Source: Clostridiales bacterium (GTDB lineage: Bacteria > Bacillota > Clostridia > Christensenellales > Aristaeellaceae). From it: DNA of 12,315 bases. Below are positions 6,683-12,315 of the stretch, piece by piece; position 1 is the stretch's first letter, and the number at the start of each line of letters is the position of its first letter. The notes below the pieces were generated by a model. That model made no database searches and was not told the origin of the DNA. It saw nothing but the letters and a program-made list of their open reading frames with translations. Location of the stretch: the NCBI GenBank assembly GCA_022776785.1, contig JALFHA010000415.1, positions 1-12,315 of the forward strand, written 5' to 3'. A program made the translations under genes and the position numbers.

Positions 6683-6705
6683 CCGTAAGTAAAGCAAAGG
6701 CCGCC
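6683..6705 (+). repeat. Direct repeat of the toxin gene 3' end (partner 6483-6505)
   Basis: The two 23-base stretches share 19 positions. Both start CCGTAAGTAA and end CCGCC, and they lie 200 bases apart in the same orientation. This is direct evidence of an ancestral tandem duplication of the toxin unit. Confidence 0.7.
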
Positions 6706-6716
6706 GTATTTGTCAA
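6688..6716 (-). promoter_or_regulatory. Second minus-strand promoter inside the rearranged copy
   Basis: On the minus strand a perfect TTGACA (6711-6716), 17 bases, then TTTACT (6688-6693). The -10 box lies over the former toxin stop codon region. Both this and the antitoxin promoter read GCTTGACA, four variable bases, CGGCGG. It would transcribe toward the antitoxin promoter and unit. Whether it is active is unknown, as the -10 matches 4 of 6 bases. Confidence 0.5.
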
Positions 6717-6741
6717 GCGGCGCAGCCCATAGGAAGCAGCT

Positions 6742-6773
6742 CCGCGCGGATTTCCGCCGCGCGGGCGTTTTTT
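6742..6773 (+). terminator. Plus-strand intrinsic terminator
   Basis: CCGCGCGG (6742-6749) pairs with CCGCGCGG (6757-6764) around a 7-base loop, and six T follow at 6768-6773. It faces the toxin locus and would end plus-strand transcripts from the toxin or its relic copy. No other plus-strand gene lies upstream of it. Confidence 0.65.
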
Positions 6774-6793
6774 CCTTTTGCAGCTTTCCGGAT

Positions 6794-6828
6794 ACAAAAG
6801 AGCCGCGGGCGATTTCGCGCCGCGCGGC
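6794..6828 (-). terminator. Terminator of the GH3 gene
   Basis: On the minus strand GCCGCG (6823-6828) pairs with CGCGGC (6802-6807), with further GC pairing inside, and is followed by TCTTTTG. It lies about 40 bases after the GH3 stop codon. The loop is long and the T tract short, so strength is moderate. Confidence 0.6.
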
Positions 6829-6868
6829 CTTTGAATAGGAGGAGGCGATTTCAGTTCAGAAGAAGCGA

Positions 6869-9832
6869 TTACTTCTTCTTGGCGGACTTCTTTCCGCCGA
6901 TGCCAGCGATGTCCAGCAGGAGCACGATCAGCGCGATGGCGGTCAGGCCAACCAGCGTCCACTGGGCGATGTTCAGCGCCATCTGCCACCACGGCGTCAC
7001 GGAGACGATCATGGTGTTCGGGCTCACGCCGTCCATGCCGCGGGAGTGCAGCACGGTGTAGAGCACGCGCTTGGAGGAGGTGCGCAGCGCCTGCGCGACC
7101 GCCGCATTGGGCGTGCTGCCGTTCGGGCCATAGGCCGAGAACTGGGAGATGTCGTCGCCGACGAAGTTATCCGGGATGTCGTTGCCCGCGACGACCTCGT
7201 TCGCCTTCACCATGTAGGTGTCGTCGTACATGTCGGTCACGGCAAAGCCGTCCATGCCCGCCTCACCGCGCAGCCAGTCGGTCAGCAGCTCGGTATAGGC
7301 GCCCGCCCACTTCGCGCCGAGGCGGTTGAAGGCGGTCATCACGCACTTGGCGTCCGCATCGACGATGGGCAGCTCGAAGGCGCGCAGGTAGATTTCGCGC
7401 AGCGCCTGCTCGTTGCACCAGGTGCCGATGCCGGCGCGGTTGTTCTCCTGATCGTTGAGCACGAAGTGCTTGTTGTAGACGTACACGCCCTTGCTCTGGA
7501 TGCCGATGGTCTCATGCGTGTTGATGAGGCCGGTCAGGATGCCATCCTCGGAGTAGTACTCGAACACGCGGCCCGCGTACGGAGAGCGGTGGATGTTCAC
7601 GCCGGAGCCGTACAGGCCGGCGTAGCCCGCCCACATGGCGTCCTCGCCGATGAGCTCGCCGACCTCGCGAACCAGCTTGTCGTTGAAGGTCGCGGCGATG
7701 ATGCCGTTGCACGGATAGCAGGTGCCCTTCATGTCCTTGTTGGGGTCGTTGGTCTGCACTGCGTAGCCGTTCTCGCCCACGGAGTACTTCTGGGTCACGC
7801 CGGAGGGGCCGTTGTGATCGACGGTCAGCGGCTTGCCGATCTCGTCGATGTTGATGGTCATGCGCAGGCCGTTGGCGCAGAGCTTGGCCATCTGCTCATA
7901 GGTGAGCTGATCCATGAAGGTATCCCACTTCGGGTCGTCGAAGTCGACGTCCATCATGTGCACGAGCTGGATATTCGCGCTCTGGCCCATCGTCGGGAAT
8001 TCGATGCCCTCGCCGCTGGGCAGGTCGGAATCGTCGAGCAGCGCGTCAGCCGCGATACCGTCGGTCATCGCCAGCTTGACCGGGCCGCTCGTCACGGTGC
8101 CCGCCCAGTCGCTGCGGGAGTAGTAGGTCACGGTGTTGCTGCCGCTGCCCGCGTAGCGGTTCACGTCCGCGTCGGCAAAGAGGCTCCTGACCTGCTCGCC
8201 CGTGCCGTAGGAGGTGGCGTACGTCTCGGCGTCAAAGTCGTAGTCCACGGAGAAGACCTTCTGCAGGTCGCCCTCGGCGGTCATGCCGTCGGCGACGGTC
8301 TTGGCCTTGGCGGCGAGGATGTTGTTGGCCGCGGCATGGGAATCATCCGCGACGGTCAGGTAGTAGGTGCCCGCGTCGAGGATGTACGCGCCGGTGCCCA
8401 GTGCGTCATAGGAGGTGAGGAAGTACTCCGGCACGCTGACCGTCACGACCTCGCTCTCGCCCGGGGCCAGCAGCGCAGTCTTGCCGTAGCCCGCCAGTTC
8501 GACGGCGGCCTTCTCGATCTGGTTCTCGCGGTCATAGTCGGTGTAGGGCTTCTGCGCGTAGACCTGCACGGTCTTCTTGCCCGCGACGGAGCCGGTGTTG
8601 GTCACCTTCACGGTCACGGTGTAGGAGGTATCCTTGCCCTCGCCGGTCTTTTCGATCGCCATGTCGCCGACCTCAAAGCTGGTGTAGCTCAGGCCGTGGC
8701 CGAACGGATAGGCCACGACGTCGCCGTAGACGAAGTCGCCCGCGTTGGGCGTGCCCAGCACGACGTCCTCATAGCGCGTCTCGGTGTAGCGGTAGCCCAT
8801 GTAGATGCCTTCCTGATAGACGACATACTGATTGAACTTGTTCGCGTTCGCGCCGAGGCTGTAGTTCTCAGACCCCTCGTAGGTGTAGGAGCCGAAGTTG
8901 TTCATGACCGGGTTGAGCTGGTTGTCCACCCACCAGGTATCCGGTAGCGAGCCGGACGGGTTGACCTTGCCGCTGAGTACGTCGCCCACGGCGTACAGGC
9001 CGGTCTGGCCGACGGAACCGACCCACAGGGCCGCGTCCACGCCGTAGGCCTCGTCATTCAGGAAGCCGACGGACATCGGGTTGGCGCTGTTGATGATGAC
9101 GGTGATGGAGCGGATGGCGCCCTCGTCCTTGAGCTCCTTGAGGCCCTCGAGCACGGAGAGCTCGTCCTCGTTGAGCTTGAGGTAGTCGTCGTCGAGCGCG
9201 TCGTCGATGGTGACGGTCACGTCATTGCCCTCGCCGCCGACGCGGCCCACGACATAGACCACGTCCTCGCCGTTGCCGATGGTGTCGCCGTGGTTCTTCT
9301 TGACCTTGCTCCACTTGACCTCGGCGATCTCGTGGGCGTTGCGCTTGGCTTCCTTTTCAATGTAGTAGTCGAACAGCGGCTGATCGACCACGTCAAAGCC
9401 CGCGTCGCGCATCACGTCGACGTAGTTGGCCGCGCCGGAGGCGTCCACCGCGCCGGATCCCGTGCCGCCATAGACCGGGTCGAGCACAGTCACGCCGACG
9501 AGGGATACCTTCGCACCCTCGGCCAGCGGCAGGGCATTGTTGTCGTTCTTGAGCAGAACGATGCCCTCGCCCTCGACCTCGCGCACCTTGGCCTCGCCCG
9601 CGGCCTTGAGCTCGGCGACGGAGCTGAACTGGCTGTCATAATAGCGCACGTAGCCCTCGGTCTCGCCCTCCGGCAGCGTGCTGACGACCTTGGAGGTCGC
9701 CGTGCCCAGCGCGGCGTTGATCTGTCCGGCGACCTCGCCGGCCACGATATTGCCCGTAAAGACAATGGCGCACAGGCCCGCGGTCACATTCAAGAACACC
9801 TTTTTGAGGGTTCTTCTCGTTGAAGGTTTCAT
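6869..9832 (-). CDS. Membrane-anchored GH3 glycosidase with permuted domain order
   Basis: A 987-residue glycoside hydrolase that probably cleaves beta-linked oligosaccharides (beta-glucosidase or related) outside the membrane. The order is reversed from most GH3 enzymes: the alpha/beta sandwich (GH3_C) comes first at about 90-385, with GRVGGEGND (E201, likely acid/base) and FGHGLSYTSF (377-386). A fibronectin-III-like domain follows at about 405-500, and the TIM-barrel catalytic domain comes last at about 620-900. The barrel has NIHRSPYAGRVFEYYSEDG, KHFVLNDQE (K788-H789) and GFAVTDMYDD with D867 the likely nucleophile. One helix near 12-32 after a basic N-terminus and one at 953-975 before KKSAKKK suggest anchoring at both ends. 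AAAGGAG lies 8 bases before the ATG. The exact substrate is open. Confidence 0.93.
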   Translation of the reverse strand: MKPSTRRTLKKVFLNVTAGLCAIVFTGNIVAGEVAGQINAALGTATSKVVSTLPEGETEGYVRYYDSQFSSVAELKAAGEAKVREVEGEGIVLLKNDNNALPLAEGAKVSLVGVTVLDPVYGGTGSGAVDASGAANYVDVMRDAGFDVVDQPLFDYYIEKEAKRNAHEIAEVKWSKVKKNHGDTIGNGEDVVYVVGRVGGEGNDVTVTIDDALDDDYLKLNEDELSVLEGLKELKDEGAIRSITVIINSANPMSVGFLNDEAYGVDAALWVGSVGQTGLYAVGDVLSGKVNPSGSLPDTWWVDNQLNPVMNNFGSYTYEGSENYSLGANANKFNQYVVYQEGIYMGYRYTETRYEDVVLGTPNAGDFVYGDVVAYPFGHGLSYTSFEVGDMAIEKTGEGKDTSYTVTVKVTNTGSVAGKKTVQVYAQKPYTDYDRENQIEKAAVELAGYGKTALLAPGESEVVTVSVPEYFLTSYDALGTGAYILDAGTYYLTVADDSHAAANNILAAKAKTVADGMTAEGDLQKVFSVDYDFDAETYATSYGTGEQVRSLFADADVNRYAGSGSNTVTYYSRSDWAGTVTSGPVKLAMTDGIAADALLDDSDLPSGEGIEFPTMGQSANIQLVHMMDVDFDDPKWDTFMDQLTYEQMAKLCANGLRMTINIDEIGKPLTVDHNGPSGVTQKYSVGENGYAVQTNDPNKDMKGTCYPCNGIIAATFNDKLVREVGELIGEDAMWAGYAGLYGSGVNIHRSPYAGRVFEYYSEDGILTGLINTHETIGIQSKGVYVYNKHFVLNDQENNRAGIGTWCNEQALREIYLRAFELPIVDADAKCVMTAFNRLGAKWAGAYTELLTDWLRGEAGMDGFAVTDMYDDTYMVKANEVVAGNDIPDNFVGDDISQFSAYGPNGSTPNAAVAQALRTSSKRVLYTVLHSRGMDGVSPNTMIVSVTPWWQMALNIAQWTLVGLTAIALIVLLLDIAGIGGKKSAKKK

Positions 9833-9867
9833 TGAGGAATCTCCTTTCCAATGAATGGCCGTAAAGC

Positions 9868-9892
9868 AGCTTTTGAAAACGGTTCAAACAGC
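9868..9892. promoter_or_regulatory. Inverted repeat, possible operator in the GH3 leader
   Basis: TTGAA (9873-9877) and TTCAA (9883-9887) flank AACGG, and the arms extend to AGC...GCT with one extra base on one side. It lies about 35 bases upstream of the GH3 ATG, next to the ribosome site. It resembles LacI-family operators and is a loose match to catabolite (cre) sites at about 12 of 14 positions. Binding is inferred only from symmetry and position. Confidence 0.4.
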
Positions 9893-10012
9893 TTCCTTTT
9901 AAATAAGCGAGTGCTGCCGCGTCCGTCCATGCGGGGAGGGATACGGCGGGGGATGCGGCGTCGGCTGCCGCGCGGCGGGGCAATTTGTCTCATGCGACTA
10001 TTTTATTTTGTT

Positions 10013-10041
10013 ATTTTATATCGAAACACGCCAAAAGGGAA
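10013..10041 (-). promoter_or_regulatory. Candidate promoter of the GH3 gene
   Basis: On the minus strand TTCCCT (10036-10041), 17 bases, TAAAAT (10013-10018), within the most AT-rich stretch upstream of the gene. The -35 is poor (3 of 6), so the site may need an activator or may be wrong. The leader would be about 175 nt, GC-rich, with no open frame. The gap 9833-10427 holds no gene that I can support. Confidence 0.3.
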
Positions 10042-10144
10042 GGGATTTGTCGTGCATGTGCATTTCGCTGTCGCAACAGCCAGCTACGATATTTCGCGTC
10101 TATAATCGGTCGCAGAAAATGCTCTCATTCCATCCGCGACATAT

Positions 10145-10157
10145 TTCTGCCGCAGAA
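10145..10157. repeat. Short palindrome in the divergent control region
   Basis: TTCTGC and GCAGAA surround one central C. A further GCAGAAA lies 30 bases upstream at 10112-10118. The palindrome is 46 bases before the -35 box of the promoter at 10204-10232, a suitable place for an activator site. This is only a sequence symmetry. Confidence 0.3.
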
Positions 10158-10203
10158 TCGCCATTTTCCCCCGAGCGGCTCAGGGAAGGGGCGCAAAATC
10201 CAT

Positions 10204-10232
10204 TTGCATCCCCATGGGAGCTGTGCCATAAT
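10204..10232 (+). promoter_or_regulatory. Promoter of the small membrane protein gene
   Basis: TTGCAT (10204-10209), 17 bases, CATAAT (10227-10232), preceded by TGC as an extended -10. It would give a leader of about 190 nt before the ATG at 10428, which is unusually long for such a small gene. Confidence 0.65.
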
Positions 10233-10254
10233 AGAGATACCTATAAAAGGACGG

Positions 10255-10324
10255 CCCGGCCGCCGGAAAGCGCGCGAGGAAATGCGGTTCCTCCCCGCTG
10301 GGCGGCGCGGCCTGTCGGGTTTTT
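10255..10324 (+). promoter_or_regulatory. Structured leader with terminator-like hairpin, possible attenuator
   Basis: The outer arm CCCG-GCCGC (10255-10263) pairs with GCGGC (10307-10311) and CGGG (10316-10319), with a 4-base bulge, and five T follow at 10320-10324. Inside, GAGGAA pairs with TTCCTC around ATGCGG, and AGCG with CGCT. It lies between the predicted start of transcription and the gene, where an attenuator or RNA switch would be. No known riboswitch class was recognised. Confidence 0.4.
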
Positions 10325-10427
10325 GGTTCCTTGGCAGCGGCTGGCGCGGCGAGTCTCTGTGTCCTGATGCGTCCTTCGCATGGGGCTTGTTTTTCATGCG
10401 CGGGTCAAATTGAAAGGAGCTACTCAC

Positions 10428-10844
10428 ATGAGCGATACTTCCGGCAAGAAGGCGTTCGGCGTGTACGTCACGATTTTTGCGGCGCTCCTGTCGCTGGCGG
10501 CAGGCATTTACTTCCAGATGATCCACGGCACCTACGGCGCGACCCAGCGCGTGTGCTATGATCTGCCCGTCGTGCTGTTGCTCGTCGGCGGCGCGGTCGT
10601 CTCCGTCCTGCTCATCGCCGTCAAGCGCTACGGGCTCGCCTCCGCGGCCGTCACGGCCTGCTCGGGCTGCGCCATTCTCTTCGCCATCCACAAGTGCTAC
10701 TGGTACATCAGCGACGTGTTCGTCGCCATCGACGAAAAGGGCTTTGACCCCAAGTTCATCACCTTCACGGCGCTGGCCGTTGCCGCGTTCCTCGTCGGCG
10801 AGATCGCCATCTACGCCCGCAAGGTGAAGCCTGCCAAAGCTTGA
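10428..10844 (+). CDS. Four-helix membrane protein of unknown function
   Basis: A 138-residue protein that I do not recognise. Four hydrophobic helices lie at about residues 10-30, 47-65, 70-88 and 110-130. The short N-terminus (MSDTSGKK) and the basic C-terminus (RKVKPAKA) are both expected inside the cell. The second loop is very short, and a longer charged segment (YISDVFVAIDEKGFDPK) lies between helices 3 and 4. Cysteines occur at 43, 78, 81 and 90. The ATG is chosen because AAAGGAG lies 8 bases upstream; a longer frame lacks such a site. It is divergent from the GH3 gene and lies before a GH2 gene, so a link with sugar use is possible but is shown only by position. Confidence 0.85.
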   Translation: MSDTSGKKAFGVYVTIFAALLSLAAGIYFQMIHGTYGATQRVCYDLPVVLLLVGGAVVSVLLIAVKRYGLASAAVTACSGCAILFAIHKCYWYISDVFVAIDEKGFDPKFITFTALAVAAFLVGEIAIYARKVKPAKA

Positions 10845-10884
10845 TGCGCAAGGGAGCGCTCTTGCAGCACATGCCGCAGTGGAT

Positions 10885-10920
10885 CGCTCCGCCTGTCACA
10901 GGGCGGGGCGTTTTCTTTTT
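10885..10920 (+). terminator. Terminator of the small membrane protein gene
   Basis: CGCTCCGCC (10885-10893) pairs with GGCGGGGCG (10902-10910, one T-G pair) and is followed by TTTTCTTTTT. It starts 40 bases after the stop codon and separates this gene from the GH2 gene. Confidence 0.9.
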
Positions 10921-11028
10921 CCGCGCGGCGCGTTCCGTCAGGAAACAGCCGTTCACGCCGCCCTTTTGTCGCGGATGCCGCCTGTGCCCCTGTTTGCGCC
11001 CGTGATTCCGGCTTTCAAGACAACGCTC

Positions 11029-11057
11029 TTTTATTCTTCACCATATTGTGCTAAATT
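11029..11057 (+). promoter_or_regulatory. Candidate promoter of the GH2 gene
   Basis: An extended -10, TGC-TAAATT (11049-11057), with a weak TTTTAT (11029-11034) 17 bases upstream, in the only AT-rich part of the 224-base gap after the terminator. The leader would be about 80 nt. Support is modest. Confidence 0.3.
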
Positions 11058-11144
11058 ACAGGGTAAGAGATTGTCGGGTTTCGATATTTTTTGGCCGGAG
11101 CCTGTGCCCGCGCGCAGATCACGGCTACGCCAAGGAGGAGAATT

Positions 11145-12315
11145 ATGCGCCACACCATCGACCTATGCAGGGACTGGCAGTTCACCGGGCTGGGCGGCGA
11201 TACTGTCCCCGTCAGCATCCCCCACACCTGGAACAACATCGACGGCCAGGACGGCGGCAACGACTACAAGCGCGGCGAGTGCCGCTACGACAAGGCCTTC
11301 CCCATGCCCGCCTTCGACGGCGCGCGCGAGGAGGTCTGGCTCGAGTTCGACGGCGTGAACGCCTCGGCGAGGGTCATCCTCAACGGGCAGGAGGTCTGCC
11401 GCCACGACGGCGGCTACTCCACCTTCCGCGCCGAGATCACCGCGCTGCTCAGGGAAAAGAATGAGCTGACCGTCTACGCCGACAACAGCGTCAACGACCG
11501 CGTCTACCCCCAGAAGGCGGACTTCACCTTCTACGGCGGCATCTACCGCGCCGTGCGGCTGCTCGTCGTCAGCAAGGCACACTTCGCGCTTGACTACCTC
11601 GGCTCCTGCGGCGTGCGTGTGACCCCCACCCCCGAGGGCGAGGGCGCGAGCGTGCGCGTGCAGAGCCGCACGACCGGCGGCGAGGTCGCCGTGACGCTGC
11701 TTGACCACAAGGGCCGCACCGTCGGCGAGGGCACGGGCGAGGACGTCACCATCCGCATGGCGAGCGCCCGCCGCTGGCACGGCACGGTTGACCCCTACCT
11801 GTACACCTGCCGCGTGGAGCTGCGCGAGGGCGGCGAGGTCGCCGACCGGCTGGAGATTCCCTTCGGCGTGCGCTCCTTCCGCAACGACCCGAAGCAGGGC
11901 TTCTTCCTCAACGACAAGCCGTACCCGCTGCACGGCGTCTCCCGCCATCAGGACCGCAAGGGGCTGGGCAACGCCATCACCCGCGAGATGCACGACGAGG
12001 ACATGGCGCTCATCCGCGAGATGGGCTGCAACACCGTCCGCCTGGCGCACTACCAGCACGACCAGTACTTCTACGACCTGTGCGATAAGTACGGCATGGT
12101 CGTCTGGGCGGAGATCCCCTACATCAGCGAGCATCTGCCCAACGGCCGCGAGAACACCATCAGCCAGATGAAGGAGCTCATCGAGCAGAACTACAACCAC
12201 GCGAGCATCGTCTGCTGGGGCGTGTCCAACGAGATCACCATCTCCACCAAGGACAAGGCCGACATGCTGGATAACCACCATGTCCTCAACGACCTGTGCC
12301 ACCAGATGGACACGA
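11145..12315 (+). CDS. GH2 glycoside hydrolase, beta-galactosidase-like (partial)
   Basis: The first 390 codons of a family 2 glycosidase; the end lies outside the window. The sugar-binding N-domain (about 1-150) has IPHTWNNIDGQDGGNDY and ADFTFYGGIYR. The immunoglobulin-like middle domain runs to about 270. The TIM barrel begins near FFLNDKPYPLHGVSRHQD, with NTVRLAHYQHDQYFYDLCD (H302) and SIVCWGVSNEIT, where E363 is the likely acid/base. The nucleophile should lie beyond the window. There is no signal peptide, so it should act in the cytoplasm on imported sugars. The start is fixed by AAGGAGG 6 bases before the ATG. Beta-galactosidase is the best guess; beta-glucuronidase and related activities in the family cannot be excluded. 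Confidence 0.92.
   Translation, partial: MRHTIDLCRDWQFTGLGGDTVPVSIPHTWNNIDGQDGGNDYKRGECRYDKAFPMPAFDGAREEVWLEFDGVNASARVILNGQEVCRHDGGYSTFRAEITALLREKNELTVYADNSVNDRVYPQKADFTFYGGIYRAVRLLVVSKAHFALDYLGSCGVRVTPTPEGEGASVRVQSRTTGGEVAVTLLDHKGRTVGEGTGEDVTIRMASARRWHGTVDPYLYTCRVELREGGEVADRLEIPFGVRSFRNDPKQGFFLNDKPYPLHGVSRHQDRKGLGNAITREMHDEDMALIREMGCNTVRLAHYQHDQYFYDLCDKYGMVVWAEIPYISEHLPNGRENTISQMKELIEQNYNHASIVCWGVSNEITISTKDKADMLDNHHVLNDLCHQMDT

Larger units (their letters stand above)
6636..6718 (+). pseudogene. Decayed, rearranged second copy of the toxin-antitoxin unit
   Basis: Bases 6683-6705 repeat the toxin 3' end (6483-6505) with 19 of 23 matches, including the exact CCGTAAGTAA around the stop, at a spacing of exactly 200 bases. 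Upstream, 6636-6682 still reads like a hydrophobic segment (LCVLLSVVC in one frame, QSRK-stop in another) but needs frame changes and has no start with a ribosome site. Directly after, 6701-6718 matches the -35 region of the antitoxin promoter (6605-6622) at 16 of 18 positions. A toxin tail is thus joined straight to an antitoxin promoter, as if a deletion between two CCGCC sequences had removed the terminator and antisense body. Confidence 0.45.

Noticed and set aside
7046..8947. Long plus-strand open frame opposite the GH3 gene (633 codons)
   Set aside because: It is a shadow of the GC-rich GH3 gene. The product is a V/H/A/G-rich low-complexity sequence with no domain, and the opposite strand encodes clear GH3 motifs.
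9851..10105. Plus-strand frame of 84 codons in the divergent region, including a hydrophobic start MRLFYFVILY at about 9990
   Set aside because: It has no ribosome site at either start and no terminator, and it runs through the likely GH3 promoter and leader.
11163..12302. Minus-strand open frame of 379 codons opposite the GH2 gene
   Set aside because: The composition is typical of the antisense frame of a GC-rich gene, with no ribosome site, while the plus strand carries all GH2 motifs in one frame.
1..12315. CRISPR array, tRNA, rRNA, insertion sequence or phage genes
   Set aside because: No regularly spaced repeats, cloverleaf-like sequence, rRNA signature, transposase or terminal inverted repeats were recognised on either strand.

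Overview
The window looks like chromosomal DNA of a GC-rich member of the class Clostridia, probably a gut or other anaerobic bacterium. This rests on gene types (GHKL/LytTR two-component pair, FecCD-type ABC importer, GH3 and GH2 glycosidases, a very small holin-like membrane peptide), strong AAAGGAG-type ribosome binding sites and sigma-A-like promoters with 17-bp spacers. No rRNA, tRNA, CRISPR array or transposase is visible. The exact taxon cannot be read from the sequence.

Layout. 1-40: the first 13 codons of a minus-strand gene with its promoter. 203-2381: a minus-strand two-component operon, LytTR response regulator then GHKL sensor kinase, with a clear promoter and a near-perfect terminator. 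2443-6275: a minus-strand block with a LysR regulator, then substrate-binding protein, FecCD permease and ATPase of an ABC importer of the siderophore/heme/cobalamin class. 6305-6773: a compact intergenic locus holding a 26-codon toxin-like gene on the plus strand, a strong convergent promoter predicted to make an antisense RNA, a shared bidirectional terminator, and next to it a rearranged second copy of parts of the same unit. 6794-9832: a large minus-strand GH3 glycosidase with permuted domain order and membrane segments at both ends. 9833-10427: a divergent control region. 10428-10844: a small four-helix membrane protein of unknown function. 11145-12315: the first 390 codons of a GH2 beta-galactosidase-like enzyme.

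How the parts work together. The LytTR pair probably controls transcription in answer to an extracellular signal, perhaps of the downstream gene cut at base 1. The LysR regulator probably governs the importer it precedes. The GH3 enzyme is predicted to be held on the outer face of the membrane and to cleave oligosaccharides there, while GH2 has no signal peptide and would act inside the cell on imported sugars. The most interesting stretch is 6300-6775, a probable type I toxin-antitoxin locus with a decayed tandem copy. Its toxin is too short for ordinary gene finding. The second copy looks as if a deletion between two CCGCC repeats joined a toxin 3' end to an antitoxin promoter.
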